DNA from: Rhodobacteraceae bacterium EL53
GTDB taxonomy: Bacteria; Pseudomonadota; Alphaproteobacteria; Rhodobacterales; Rhodobacteraceae
DNA length: 64,000 nt
Direction: 5' to 3'
NCBI GenBank assembly: GCA_900313015.1
Contig: OMPR01000013.1
Location: forward strand, 1 to 64,000
Position numbers and translations under genes: made by a program. Positions 8,774 through 18,148 of the stretch are shown here, one piece after another (within the stretch, counting starts at the first letter, position 1; every line of letters starts with the position of its first letter). Under the pieces are notes generated by a model that was not told the origin of the DNA, made no database searches, and was given only the letters and a program-made list of their open reading frames with translations.

Positions 8774-9461
8774 CCAGATCACGTTGGCACAAGGCCCCTT
8801 TTCTTTGGCGGCTGATGTGTCTTTTAATGACCCTATCACGGCATTGATCGGGCCATCGGGGGCTGGCAAATCCACCCTGTTGAACCTGATCGCAGGGTTC
8901 GTCGCACCGTCGCAGGGACGTGTTTTGTGGAACGGGCGCGATATTTCAAAACTGCCCCCATCACAACGCCCGGTGAGCATGCTGTTTCAGGACAATAACC
9001 TGTTCCCACACTTGGCAGTGTGGGAGAATCTGGCGCTGGCGTTGACGCACCGGCGGCCAAATGCCAAGCAAAGCGCGCAGATGAAACAGGCTTTGTCGCG
9101 AGTTGGTTTGGTTGGATACGAAACGCGCAAACCCGGCGCTTTGTCTGGGGGCCAACAGAGCCGGGTGGCCTTGGCGCGGGTCTTGTTGCAAGCGCGTCCG
9201 TTGATGCTGTTGGATGAGCCTTTTGCAGCCCTTGGCCCTGCCTTGAAACAAGAAATGTTGGACTTGGTTGCCGAGATTAGCGCCGAAACGGGAATGCATG
9301 TGGTGATGGTCAGTCATGACCCCCAAGACGCCGCACGTATCGCGACTGGGACCGCTGTTGTGGACGAGGGGCGAGTGAGCGCCCCGATGCCCACACGGGC
9401 GCTGTTGGAGAACCCACCCGCCGGGCTAAAGGCATATTTGGGCGCGACACAGGCGCCCTGA
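8760..9461 (+). CDS. thiQ: Thiamine ABC transporter ATP-binding protein
   Basis: A 233-residue ABC ATPase. Walker A is GPSGAGKST (about residues 32-40), the Q-loop is in MLFQDNNLFPHL, the signature is SGGQQSRVALAR and Walker B is LMLLDEPFAAL, followed by the switch His in VSHDP. It powers thiamine import through ThiP. Last gene of the operon; no strong terminator is visible after it. Confidence 0.95.
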   Translation: MLTLDQITLAQGPFSLAADVSFNDPITALIGPSGAGKSTLLNLIAGFVAPSQGRVLWNGRDISKLPPSQRPVSMLFQDNNLFPHLAVWENLALALTHRRPNAKQSAQMKQALSRVGLVGYETRKPGALSGGQQSRVALARVLLQARPLMLLDEPFAALGPALKQEMLDLVAEISAETGMHVVMVSHDPQDAARIATGTAVVDEGRVSAPMPTRALLENPPAGLKAYLGATQAP

Positions 9462-9574
9462 CGGGGAGGGCGGACAGGCCTATGCGATTGCAAAAACTCC
9501 AACACTCGAATGCTTTGGGCAATCGTGTTCGTAGATCACAAGCACATATGAAATTCATAAGAGTGGAGGTGGTT

Positions 9575-9650
<76 letters not shown>

Positions 9651-9821
9651 TAAACCAGAGTACCGCGTCTGCGGTGAGCGGACATTTATGAAACGCCGCG
9701 CTAGATGGCAAGCCAAAAAGTTTGTTCAAATGAAAAATCTTTTTGGGCATCCATTCCCTTACAAATCTCTTTGCAAGGCAGTGGTTCCGAGAGCAGTTTT
9801 CAGGCCGCTCTCGGAGCAATC

Positions 9822-10151
9822 TTAGGAATCGTCATCTTCCGATGCGACGTCAGCAATTTCTTCCAAAGGAACGGTATCGCTGTCATCATCGTCGTCCAGA
9901 ACATCATCGCCCAGATCGACGTCAACGGTGTCATCGTCATCATCCAGCACGACGTCATCTTCGTCGATGTTCTGTTTTGCTTTCAGCGTTGCGGCATCCT
10001 CTGCGTCAGCAGCGATCATCCGGCTCTTGCCGAGATTCATTTCCACGATCTCGCCGGTATAGGGGCTGACGATCGGGTCTTTGTTCAGGTCGTAAAAACG
10101 CTTGCCGGTGGTGGGGCAAACGCGCTTTACACCCCATTCTTCCTTGGGCAT
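9822..10151 (-). CDS. TIGR02300 family acidic protein
   Basis: A 109-residue protein. The N-terminal third has the family motif KRVCPTTGKRFYDLNKDP followed by IVSPYTGE; the C-terminal half is almost pure Asp/Glu/Val (from about residue 62). The family is found mainly in Alphaproteobacteria and has no known function; the N-terminus looks like a degenerate zinc ribbon with only one Cys left. It stands alone just upstream (on the minus strand) of the tRNA-Ala gene. Confidence 0.85.
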   Translation of the reverse strand: MPKEEWGVKRVCPTTGKRFYDLNKDPIVSPYTGEIVEMNLGKSRMIAADAEDAATLKAKQNIDEDDVVLDDDDDTVDVDLGDDVLDDDDDSDTVPLEEIADVASEDDDS

Positions 10152-10252
10152 GTGAAACCCCCTTGATATCTGGTGAGTCGTATCGACGATTCAGGTCACG
10201 TGCCATATGACGTGGGAACTGTCAAAGCCTTTAGCGTAAAGGAGCCGTAAAG

Positions 10253-10936
10253 ATGGGGCAATACGACCTACCAGGGCAACCTTCGGTGCCTTTGACGCTG
10301 CGACGCTCCGCGCGCGCGTTACGGATCAGTTTGCGTGTGTCGCAGCTGGATGGGCGCGTAACCCTGACCGTGCCCAAAGGAGTCTCTGAAAGCGAAGCCC
10401 TGAAATTTGCGCATGAGAAAGCGGATTGGATCAGATCGCATTTGCAGAATCAGGTTAGCAGCTCTGTTGTGGCACTTGGGAGCGAGATTCCGATTGAAGG
10501 GCATCTGCGCCATGTTGTTCCGGCGCAGGGGCGGCGGGTTGTTTTAGATGTGGACGAGGTTGCCGTTCCCGAAGATGCCGTTGCGCGCCGTCTCGAACGG
10601 TTCCTGAAAGAGCGCGCCAGAGATCGTCTTGTAGATGCAGCGGATCATTACGCTGATGTGTTAGGCAAATCATACACCAAGGTCACTCTGCGCGATACCA
10701 GATCCCGGTGGGGGTCCTGTTCATCGCAAGGTGGGCTGATGTTTTCCTGGCGGTTGATCCTCGCACCGCCAGGGGTGTTGCAGTATGTGGCCGCGCATGA
10801 GGTCGCGCATCTGGCCGAAATGAACCATTCTGAGAAATTTTGGGCACAGGTTGAGCGGATCCACGGCCCGTATTCTGGTCCAAGACACTGGTTACGAAGT
10901 CAGGGCAGTACGTTGCATCAGTACAGGTTCGAATAA
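10253..10936 (+). CDS. YgjP-like (DUF45) metallopeptidase
   Basis: A 227-residue soluble protein of the YgjP/M48-like family. The zinc motif HEVAH lies at residues 182-186, followed by a probable third ligand in the NHSEKFW segment, and RSRWGSCS at about 160-167 is the other conserved block. There is no signal peptide, so it is cytoplasmic. The family is widespread and the substrate is unknown. Confidence 0.85.
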   Translation: MGQYDLPGQPSVPLTLRRSARALRISLRVSQLDGRVTLTVPKGVSESEALKFAHEKADWIRSHLQNQVSSSVVALGSEIPIEGHLRHVVPAQGRRVVLDVDEVAVPEDAVARRLERFLKERARDRLVDAADHYADVLGKSYTKVTLRDTRSRWGSCSSQGGLMFSWRLILAPPGVLQYVAAHEVAHLAEMNHSEKFWAQVERIHGPYSGPRHWLRSQGSTLHQYRFE

Positions 10937-10960
10937 AGGGTCTGTTGACGGCTTCCCTTT

Positions 10961-10972
10961 TTGTGATCACAA
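10961..10972. promoter_or_regulatory. Palindrome TTGTGATCACAA before the GntR gene
   Basis: A perfect 12 bp palindrome 6 nt before the GntR start, touching its Shine-Dalgarno AAGGAAG. It is placed to let the regulator repress its own gene. A TTGACG hexamer at 10945 could be the -35 element. A half site TGTGATAC occurs at about 11716, before the ABC transporter gene. Confidence 0.5.
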
Positions 10973-10978
10973 GGAAGT

Positions 10979-11626
10979 ATGCTCAATTCTCGCTCAGCAG
11001 ATCAAACCACAGCAGCCCATGATCGGGTGTATCGCACTCTTCGAACTCGGATCATGCATGGTGAAATTGCACCGGGGGCCGCGCTAACGTTACGCGGGAT
11101 TGGTAAAGAATTTGACGTCTCGATGACCCCTGCGCGCGAAGCCGTGCGCCGTTTGGTTGCCGAAGGGGCGCTGTTTCTATCCTCGTCCGGGCGGGTTTCG
11201 ACGCCAGAGTTGTCCAATGACCGGATCGAAGAGCTGGCTGCTTTGCGCGCGTTGCTTGAGGTCGAACTATCCAGCCGGGCTTTGCCACGGGCCCATATGG
11301 CCTTGATCGACAGGCTGCAAACGATCAACATGAACGTGGCTGAAATGGTGACTAAGCGGGACGCAGTGGGATACATTCGTACAAATCTCGAATTCCATCG
11401 TACACTTTACCTGAGGGCCCAAGCCCCGGCGATGTTGGCCATGGCGGAAACGGTTTGGTTGCAATTGGGCCCGACCATGCGTGCCCTTTACGGGCGCTTG
11501 CGCCGGACGGAACCGCCGCATTACCACAAGTTGATTATTGCCGCGCTCAAGGCCGGTGATGAGCCGGGGCTGCGGCTGGCAGTGCGCTCGGATGTGACAC
11601 AGGGTTTGCGGTTGTTGGTAAGCTAG
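10979..11626 (+). CDS. GntR-family transcriptional regulator (FadR/FCD type)
   Basis: A 215-residue regulator. The N-terminal winged helix-turn-helix includes RVYRTLRTRIMHGEIAPGAALTLRGIGKEFDVSMTPAREAVRRL motifs in short (GEIAPG, VSMTPAREA), and the C-terminal all-helical FCD part has the metal-type His residues in EFHRTLY and further on. It is directly upstream of, and co-oriented with, a three-gene ABC importer at 11746-14315, which it most likely controls. The inducer is unknown. Confidence 0.9.
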   Translation: MLNSRSADQTTAAHDRVYRTLRTRIMHGEIAPGAALTLRGIGKEFDVSMTPAREAVRRLVAEGALFLSSSGRVSTPELSNDRIEELAALRALLEVELSSRALPRAHMALIDRLQTINMNVAEMVTKRDAVGYIRTNLEFHRTLYLRAQAPAMLAMAETVWLQLGPTMRALYGRLRRTEPPHYHKLIIAALKAGDEPGLRLAVRSDVTQGLRLLVS

Positions 11627-11745
11627 GGGATCGAAGCCCTGAGGCCGCACAAAGCGGGGGCGAACGCTTAAACGCCAATTCCGGCATTGCGTCGGGAAAA
11701 AACAAAGTCTTAATGTGATACGGAAATTTGACGGGGAGAGATATC

Positions 11746-12759
11746 ATGAACACCTTTACACGACGCGGCGCGTTGGGACTGGTTGGCGGCGCAGCAGCAT
11801 TACCGATGTTGGGCTCGCCTGCATTGGCCAATGAAAAGATGACAGTGGGTGCGTTGCGGTTCACAAGCCACGCCGCATCCTTTGTGGCGTTTGAGCGCGG
11901 GTATTTCGCAGCCGAAGGGTTGGATGTTGAATTTAAGTTTTTCCAAGCCGCCCAACCGATGGCTGTTGCGATCGCATCGGGTGATGCAGATTATGCAGTC
12001 ACCGCGATATCGGGCGGGCTGGTTAGCTTGGCCGAAAAGGGTGCCACTAAAGTAATCGGCGGTGCGCTGAGCGAAGAGAAAGGCATTGATGGCCAAAAAA
12101 TTCTCGCCTCGAACGCTGCTTATGAAGCTGGCCTGACAAGCCCAGCGGCCCTGGCGGGGAAAAACTTTGCCGTCACGCAGGTTGGGTCGTCGTTCCATTA
12201 CATGGGCGCAAAGATTGCCGAAGCCGAAGGCGTCGCAGTCAAGTACAAGCCGCTGCAAAAAGTGGGTGCGATTATCGGCGCGTTGAAATCCGGGCAAGTG
12301 GATGCTTGGTCGATTGTCCCCCATATTGCCAAAGGTTTGGCAGGGGCTGGTGCGGTTCAGATCATCGGTAATGTTGCGGACTACATCCCGAACTATCAGG
12401 TCACCACAGTCTTTACCTCGGCGGCCAATGCCGCCAACGAACGTGCCAAAACCGAAGCTTTCCTACGGGCCTTTTCCAAAGGTGCCGATGATTTCAATTC
12501 GGCACTGGTGGACAAAACAGCCGGGGATGACGGTGCGACCGAGATGGTTAAGCTGATCCACAAATACGTTTATGCAGACAGGCCATACGAAAAGGCCGAG
12601 AAATCCATTCGCAATGGCGCGATGCGGATCAACAAGAATGCTGGCCTCAACATGGAGTCGGTCCAAGATCAGCTGGGCTGGATGAAGTCAGAGGGTTTGA
12701 TCAAGGACAGCATTACCAGCGATGTTCTGGTCGATCCATCTTATGCGCCGGTGATCTAG
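11746..12759 (+). CDS. ABC transporter substrate-binding protein (NMT1/SsuA/TauA-like)
   Basis: A 337-residue periplasmic protein. The N-terminus MNTFTRRGALGLVGGAAALPML has a twin-arginine pattern and a cleavage site near ALANE, so export by Tat is likely. The mature protein begins with VGALRFTSHAASFVAFERGYFAAEGLDVE in the NMT1/THI5 pattern of importers for sulfonates, nitrate, pyrimidine precursors and related small molecules. The ATG at 11746 follows GGGGAGAG. The ATPase and permease follow at once. The ligand is not predictable from sequence. Confidence 0.85.
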   Translation: MNTFTRRGALGLVGGAAALPMLGSPALANEKMTVGALRFTSHAASFVAFERGYFAAEGLDVEFKFFQAAQPMAVAIASGDADYAVTAISGGLVSLAEKGATKVIGGALSEEKGIDGQKILASNAAYEAGLTSPAALAGKNFAVTQVGSSFHYMGAKIAEAEGVAVKYKPLQKVGAIIGALKSGQVDAWSIVPHIAKGLAGAGAVQIIGNVADYIPNYQVTTVFTSAANAANERAKTEAFLRAFSKGADDFNSALVDKTAGDDGATEMVKLIHKYVYADRPYEKAEKSIRNGAMRINKNAGLNMESVQDQLGWMKSEGLIKDSITSDVLVDPSYAPVI

Positions 12760-12766
12760 GTCACCT

Positions 12767-13534
12767 ATGGACCTGTCTCTTAATAAAATCACGCACCGGT
12801 ATGGCGACATGCTGGTGCTGGATGATATTTCTTTGAACATTCCTGACGGAGAGATCCTCTGCGTGATCGGGCCGTCAGGATGCGGAAAATCGACCCTATT
12901 GCGGATGATCGGCGGGTTGGAACGCCCGGATCAGGGCCAGGTCACGCAGGTTGGCGAGGTGCCCCAAGGGTGCCTCAACCCGCTGACGTTTGTCTTTCAG
13001 GATTTCGCATTGTTGCCATGGCGGACCGTCGCGGGAAATATCTCGCTGGTGCTCGAAGATCATGGGCTCAAGGGCAGTGAAATTGACCGTATCATAAGTG
13101 ATGTACTGGCGCGGACAAAGCTGAGTGACTTTCGCGATGCTTTGCCACGGCAACTGTCAGGCGGGATGAAACAGCGGGTTGCCATCGCGCGGGCTTTAGC
13201 GGTGAACCCGGCGGTAATGTTGTTGGATGAACCCTTGTCGGCATTAGATGCGCAAACGCGCGAATTGCTGATGGATGACTTGGTTGGGCTATGGGCGCGC
13301 CAGCCCTTTACTGGAGTCTACGTTACCCACAATTTGGCCGAGGCTGTGCGGTTGGGGCATCGGATCGCGGTTCTGTCTCGTCGTCCGGGTTGCATTCGAG
13401 AGGTCATTGAAATTGGTCGCCCACTTACAGAACGCCGCACCGGAGATCCCGAACTGGAGGCCTTGCAAAAACGCCTATGGGATCTGATGCGCGAGGAGGC
13501 CTTGGCCGCAGATCAGGAGCTGTTGAATGTCTGA
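12767..13534 (+). CDS. ABC transporter ATP-binding protein (SsuB/TauB-like)
   Basis: A 255-residue ABC ATPase with Walker A GPSGCGKST (about residues 35-43), signature LSGGMKQRVAIARAL, Walker B VMLLDEPLSALD and switch His in VTHNLAEA. It lies 7 nt after the binding protein gene and overlaps the permease gene by 8 nt. It energises the importer of unknown substrate. Confidence 0.92.
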   Translation: MDLSLNKITHRYGDMLVLDDISLNIPDGEILCVIGPSGCGKSTLLRMIGGLERPDQGQVTQVGEVPQGCLNPLTFVFQDFALLPWRTVAGNISLVLEDHGLKGSEIDRIISDVLARTKLSDFRDALPRQLSGGMKQRVAIARALAVNPAVMLLDEPLSALDAQTRELLMDDLVGLWARQPFTGVYVTHNLAEAVRLGHRIAVLSRRPGCIREVIEIGRPLTERRTGDPELEALQKRLWDLMREEALAADQELLNV

Positions 13535-14315
13535 GCAACTGGTCCGGTTTCGAGGAGGCGGATTCAGACCCGAGGCCAAGCGTGGCGCGGGGCTGGTGGT
13601 GTTCGTGTTGCTGTTGCTCGTTATTGAGTGGGGCACGCGGGCTGGGTGGATATCTAACCTGACGTTGCCGCGGCCGTCTGATGTGGGGGCGACACTGGCT
13701 GGCTTAGCTCAGTCTGGGATGTTGTGGACCCATTTGGTTCCGTCGCTGACCCGGCTTGTTGTCGGTGCAGCGCTAGGAATAAGCGTTGGTATAGGCGTTG
13801 GGGTCATGATCGGCCTGTTTTCATACGTGCGCGCAGGATTGGTTCCGTTAGTCGCTGCTATGTTCCCGATCCCCAAAATTGCATTGCTACCTTTGTTCGT
13901 GATCTGGTTTGGGATCGATGAAGGGTCGAAATATGCCCTGATCGCGCTTGGCACCTTTACGCCGACGGTTGTGTCAACCTATGGCGCTGTGGACAATGTG
14001 GATCGTGGATTGATCCGTATGGGGCAGAGCTTTAACCTCAGTTGGTGGTCGATCGTGCGAAAGATTGTGCTGCCTGGAGCCTTGCCCGGTATCTTGTCTG
14101 GTCTGCGTGTGTCGTTGGCAATCGGTATCATCTTGTTGGTCGCTGCTGAGATGCTGGGGGCGGAATACGGGATTGGGGCATACATCCTGCAGGCGGGATC
14201 TCTGTATGATCTTGAGCGGTTGTTTGCCGGTGTTGTGATCTTATCCGCCTTGGGCGTGCTGATCAGCTGGATCGTGGGGCAAATGGAGAAACGTCTTCTG
14301 GTTTGGCGCGGCTGA
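13527..14315 (+). CDS. ABC transporter permease (SsuC/TauC-like)
   Basis: A 262-residue permease with about six membrane helices and the EAA loop IVRKIVLPGALPGILSGLRV-like segment near residue 175. The length is normal for the family (unlike the long TauC at 57025). Last gene of the GntR-linked importer operon. The next gene, a transglycosylase, has its own start region 43 nt later. Confidence 0.9.
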   Translation: MSEQLVRFRGGGFRPEAKRGAGLVVFVLLLLVIEWGTRAGWISNLTLPRPSDVGATLAGLAQSGMLWTHLVPSLTRLVVGAALGISVGIGVGVMIGLFSYVRAGLVPLVAAMFPIPKIALLPLFVIWFGIDEGSKYALIALGTFTPTVVSTYGAVDNVDRGLIRMGQSFNLSWWSIVRKIVLPGALPGILSGLRVSLAIGIILLVAAEMLGAEYGIGAYILQAGSLYDLERLFAGVVILSALGVLISWIVGQMEKRLLVWRG

Positions 14316-14358
14316 TCACTGTATCCTACCTGCAAAACAATGAGCAGGTGATTTCGTT

Positions 14359-15495
14359 ATGATTGACAGACGTGGATTTTCAGTCGGGCTAAGTGCATTG
14401 ATGTTGTCGGCCTGTGGCGGAGGCAGCACCCCCGTATCAGCGCCCAAGCCGCGCGCGCAGGCCGTACCCAATTCCGGGTGGGATACTTGGGTTGCAGGGT
14501 TCAAAACACGTGCCGTTGGGCAGGGGATTTCGCAGTCCACGATTGACCGCGCCTTTCGCGGGGCAGGGTATCTGCCGATCGTCATCAAGCGGGACGGTAA
14601 TCAGACCGAATTCAAACGCACGCTCGAAGACTACCTTGCGATTGCCGCGTCGGATGAGCGGATCGCGACGGGCAAGCAAATGCTGCAGAAACACGGCTCT
14701 CTGTTGTCGCGGATCGAAGCGGAATACGGGGTTCCAAAGCAGATCGTCTTGGCCATCTGGGGTTTGGAAAGCCGATATGGCGCGCGGCGTGGGGATATTC
14801 CGGTGATGTCTGCCCTCTCGACACTTGCGTATGACGGGCGGCGCGGCGCGTTTTTTGAGAAACAGCTGATTGCAGCGCTGAAGATTTTGCAAAACGGGGA
14901 TACCACACCGGCGAACATGACCGGCAGTTGGGCCGGGGCGATGGGGCACACCCAGTTTATTCCGACTTCGTATCTGGCTTATGCAGTCGATTTCACGGGC
15001 GATGGACGGCGTGATATCTGGTCTGATGATCCAACGGATGCATTGGCGTCGGCAGCCGCATATTTGAAGCGGTCCGGCTGGGTGCGAGGACAAAAATGGG
15101 GCGGCGAGGTCGGGTCGGCCGCAGCAAGCTCTGCAACGCCTGTTTCGGTTCTTCAACCACAGGTGCCAGGACCAAAGTTTGCTGTGTTCCGTAATTTCCA
15201 GGTGATTAAGCGGTACAATAACTCAGACAGCTATGCGCTGGGCGTCGGGCATTTGGCGGATCGTATCGCAGGTGGCGGGCCGCTCAAAACGCCCTTTGGC
15301 CCCGACAAAAATGGCCTGACGCTGAATGATCGCAAGGAATTGCAAGAGCGGCTGACCAAAGCAGGGTTTGATACCGGTGGAGCAGACGGTGTTATTGGCC
15401 CCAAGTCCATCGGTGCAATCAGCGGGTATGAGCGCAGCCAAGGTTTGCCGGTAACCGGCACGCCATCACAAGCTTTGTTACAGCGCTTGCGGTGA
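14359..15495 (+). CDS. Lytic murein transglycosylase, MltB family, with PG-binding domain
   Basis: A 378-residue lipoprotein. The signal sequence ends in lipobox LSAC (Cys at about residue 20). The SLT_2/MltB domain runs from about 30 to 260, with the catalytic Glu in IWGLESRYG, GAMGHTQFIPTSY and FTGDGRRDIWSDDPTDALAS. A peptidoglycan_binding_1 domain occupies the C-terminus (GFDTGGADGVIGPKS). It cleaves the MurNAc-GlcNAc bond of peptidoglycan to form anhydro-muropeptides at the outer membrane. A strong bidirectional terminator follows. Confidence 0.92.
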   Translation: MIDRRGFSVGLSALMLSACGGGSTPVSAPKPRAQAVPNSGWDTWVAGFKTRAVGQGISQSTIDRAFRGAGYLPIVIKRDGNQTEFKRTLEDYLAIAASDERIATGKQMLQKHGSLLSRIEAEYGVPKQIVLAIWGLESRYGARRGDIPVMSALSTLAYDGRRGAFFEKQLIAALKILQNGDTTPANMTGSWAGAMGHTQFIPTSYLAYAVDFTGDGRRDIWSDDPTDALASAAAYLKRSGWVRGQKWGGEVGSAAASSATPVSVLQPQVPGPKFAVFRNFQVIKRYNNSDSYALGVGHLADRIAGGGPLKTPFGPDKNGLTLNDRKELQERLTKAGFDTGGADGVIGPKSIGAISGYERSQGLPVTGTPSQALLQRLR

Positions 15496-15512
15496 TGTAG
15501 AGGTTTGGAGAG

Positions 15513-15538
15513 CGGGGCGTGAAAACACGCCCCGTTTT
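15513..15538. terminator. Bidirectional Rho-independent terminator
   Basis: CGGGGCGTG and CACGCCCCG pair around AAAA and are followed by TTTTCG. It lies between the convergent transglycosylase and accA genes and can serve both. Confidence 0.85.
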
Positions 15539-15542
15539 CGTA

Positions 15543-16505
15543 TTAGGCCGTCAGACCCTTGGTGCCGAGATCCAGAAATTTCTGACGCCGGTCATTGATT
15601 AGACCTTTGGAATCGAGATCTTTCAGGTCATCCAGCATTTCTGCGAACGCTTTGCCGACTGATGCAATGGTTGCCTCAGTGTCCCGGTGGGCGCCGCCCT
15701 TGGGTTCTGGGATAACACGATCTACGACGCCCAGTTTGTGAACATCTTGGGCCGTCAGGCGCAGTGCTTCGGCGGCTTCGCGCATTTTTCCTGAATCTTT
15801 CCACAGGATCGAAGCGCAGCCTTCGGGAGAGATCACGGAATAAACCGAATGTTCCAGCATTGCGATCCGGTTGGAGGATGCAAAGGCCACAGCCCCACCA
15901 GATCCGCCTTCGCCGATGATCACCGACACGACTGGCACGCCAATCTGCAGGGACATTTCTGTGGACCGGGCGATTGCTTCGGATTGACCGCGCTCTTCGG
16001 CACCTTTGCCGGCATAAGCGCCAGTGGTGTCCACAATGGTCAGAACGGGCAGGCCAAAACGGCCGGCCATTTCCATCAGGCGTACGCCTTTGCGGTACCC
16101 TTCGGGGCGCGCCATGCCGAAATTATGGCGGATGCGCGATTTTGTATCGCTACCTTTTTCATGCCCAATCACCATGACAGGTTCACCGTTGAACCTCGCC
16201 AAACCGCCCATGACGGCCAGATCGTCAGCAAAGTTCCGATCCCCGGCGAGCGGGGTGTATTCGGTGAACAACGCCTTGATGTAATCTTTGCAATGTGGAC
16301 GCTCTGGGTGCCGGGCAATCTGGCATTTTTGCCAAGGGGTCAGGTCTTTGTAGAGATCGTCCAGCAGAGTTGCTGCCTTGGCATCAAGAGCGGCGGCTTC
16401 ATCAGCCACATCCATCTCTTCGTTGGCCCGCGCCAGTGCGCGCAGCTCTTCTGCCTTGCCTTCAATCTCGGCCAGCGGTTTTTCGAAATCCAAATACTGA
16501 GTCAT
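15543..16505 (-). CDS. accA: Acetyl-CoA carboxylase carboxyltransferase subunit alpha
   Basis: A 320-residue AccA, which with AccD moves the carboxyl group from biotin to acetyl-CoA in the first step of fatty acid synthesis. Family landmarks are [20 protein letters not shown] at the start, [39 protein letters not shown] and [16 protein letters not shown]. The ATG at 16505 fits the family N-terminus. It stands alone, with the terminator after it. Confidence 0.97.
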   Translation of the reverse strand: MTQYLDFEKPLAEIEGKAEELRALARANEEMDVADEAAALDAKAATLLDDLYKDLTPWQKCQIARHPERPHCKDYIKALFTEYTPLAGDRNFADDLAVMGGLARFNGEPVMVIGHEKGSDTKSRIRHNFGMARPEGYRKGVRLMEMAGRFGLPVLTIVDTTGAYAGKGAEERGQSEAIARSTEMSLQIGVPVVSVIIGEGGSGGAVAFASSNRIAMLEHSVYSVISPEGCASILWKDSGKMREAAEALRLTAQDVHKLGVVDRVIPEPKGGAHRDTEATIASVGKAFAEMLDDLKDLDSKGLINDRRQKFLDLGTKGLTA

Positions 16506-16630
16506 GACGCCTCTCAAAGCGGTGTTTGGGGGTTATATGACCTCAGGTCGCGCCAGATGCAACTCAGCAAGATTTGTGCATTGTGTTCATGCCATCTCTG
16601 AAGGTGTGAAATTGACAGGGTTACAGACCG

Positions 16631-17464
16631 ATGACCACCAATTACGAAGACCGTCTTTTGCGTGTACTGAGTTACATTCACGACAACCCGGCTGGGGATT
16701 TGTCGCTGGATCGGCTTGCGGATGAGGCGGCGATGTCCCGATTCCATTGGCACCGGGTGTTTCGGGCGATGACAGGGGAAACCTGCGCCCAAACAGTGCG
16801 TCGCATGCGTTTGAACCGTGCTGCGGTGTGGTTGGTTCAAACGAATTGGCCACTGGACGAAGTCGCCCGTAAGTGTGGGTATCCCAATGTTGGCAGTTTT
16901 TCCCGCGCCTTTGGCGAAGGGTATGGCCAACGCCCTGATCCGTTTCGCAAAGCTGGGCGCCTGCGTGCGCCTTTACTCAAACCTGATCCAGAGAGTTTTC
17001 CGATGCACCCCATTGAAGTTAGAATTGAACCCAAACGAAGCCTTGCCGTGCTGCGCCACAAGGGGCCGTATTATGAAATTGGCCAGAGTTTTGAAAAATT
17101 CGGGGCTATGTGCCAATCCCGCGGGTTGTGGCCCCAAGTGGGGAATGTGATCGGAGTGTATCTCGATAACCCCGAAGTGACCCCCGAAGCCGATTTGACC
17201 AGTTTCGCCGGCGCAGAATGGCGTGGGGAACAGATTCCCGAAGGAATGGACCTGTTCGAGATCGAAGGGGGGCGGACCGCCGTTCTGACCTACAAAGGCC
17301 CCTATGCTGGTATCGCGGCCGCCTATGGAACTTTGTTTGGTCAGTGGCTGCCCGCGTCGGGGGAGGAGCCAGCAGACAGGCCATGTTACGAAATCAGTCT
17401 GAACAACCCTCGTGATACGGCACCTGATGAATTGATCACTGAGCTCTGCTTGCCTTTGGCCTAA
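16631..17464 (+). CDS. AraC-family regulator with GyrI-like effector domain
   Basis: A 277-residue protein. The N-terminal double helix-turn-helix of AraC type covers about residues 1-105 (LSLDRLADEAAMSRFHWHRVF, VARKCGYPNVGSFSRAFG). The C-terminal GyrI/SbmC-like domain runs from about 115 to 277 and normally binds small lipophilic ligands. This is the Rob/SoxS-GyrI layout of multidrug and antibiotic sensors. The target is unknown; it is convergent with the LysE gene downstream. Confidence 0.9.
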   Translation: MTTNYEDRLLRVLSYIHDNPAGDLSLDRLADEAAMSRFHWHRVFRAMTGETCAQTVRRMRLNRAAVWLVQTNWPLDEVARKCGYPNVGSFSRAFGEGYGQRPDPFRKAGRLRAPLLKPDPESFPMHPIEVRIEPKRSLAVLRHKGPYYEIGQSFEKFGAMCQSRGLWPQVGNVIGVYLDNPEVTPEADLTSFAGAEWRGEQIPEGMDLFEIEGGRTAVLTYKGPYAGIAAAYGTLFGQWLPASGEEPADRPCYEISLNNPRDTAPDELITELCLPLA

Positions 17465-17478
17465 GGTGTGTCTCTGAT

Positions 17479-18075
17479 CTATTTCGGCCAGAGAACGGGA
17501 TAGAGAGACAGGACCAAAAGTGTTGCCATGGTCCAATTGAACAGAACCATGCGGCGCGGGTTCGTGAGGATCCGCGCCATTTGCTGCCCCAGTACCGTCC
17601 AAACGCTGACTGAGGGCAAATTCACAGCACCAAACACCAAGGCAACAAGCAAAATGCCTGAATAGCTTTGGTTTGGCGCATAAGCCGAGATAGCTGTCAG
17701 CGCCATCGTCCAGGCCTTTGGGTTCACCCATTGGAACGCTGCCGCCTGCAAAAAGGTCATCGGGGTGCCTGTGGCATCCTGGTCGTGAACGGGGGCTGCG
17801 TTGGCAATTTTCCAGGCCAGATACAGCAAGTAGACCACAGATGCGGTTTTTAGTGCGGTGTAGGTGATGGGGAAGGCGTTGAAAATCTGGATAAGCCCGG
17901 CACCTACCACCAGCGCCATGAAAGTGAAGCCCAGTCCGATTCCCAACATATGCGGAACGGTCCGGCGAAAGCCGAAATTGGCGCCCGAAGCCATAAGCAT
18001 CAGGTTATTCGGCCCCGGCGTGATCGAGGACACAAAGGCGAAAGTTATGAGGGCGGGTAAGGTGCTTAGTATCAT
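17479..18075 (-). CDS. LysE/RhtB-family amino acid exporter
   Basis: A 198-residue membrane protein with about six hydrophobic segments and the family motif ITPGPNNLMLMASG in the first loop. The start at 18075 places the first helix at the N-terminus; the longer reading frame upstream runs across the regulator's promoter. It is divergent from an Lrp/AsnC regulator 73 bp away, the standard layout for an amino acid efflux gene induced by its substrate. Confidence 0.9.
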   Translation of the reverse strand: MILSTLPALITFAFVSSITPGPNNLMLMASGANFGFRRTVPHMLGIGLGFTFMALVVGAGLIQIFNAFPITYTALKTASVVYLLYLAWKIANAAPVHDQDATGTPMTFLQAAAFQWVNPKAWTMALTAISAYAPNQSYSGILLVALVFGAVNLPSVSVWTVLGQQMARILTNPRRMVLFNWTMATLLVLSLYPVLWPK

Positions 18076-18110
18076 GATGTTATAAATCGTTGTCTGAGCA
18101 CCAAATGAAA

Positions 18111-18126
18111 TTGCATTTTTTTGCAA
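18111..18126. promoter_or_regulatory. Candidate Lrp operator between LysE and Lrp genes
   Basis: TTGCA, six T residues and TGCAA form an inverted repeat in the middle of the 73 bp divergent spacer. It is AT-rich, as expected for Lrp-type binding, and covers the only space available for both promoters. Confidence 0.5.
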
Positions 18127-18148
18127 AATAGATATTTTCCTGCAATAT

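Noticed and set aside
10932-10966. AAAGGG...CCCTTTTT as terminator after the YgjP gene
   Set aside because: Loop too long and stem too short, and it overlaps the GntR promoter region.
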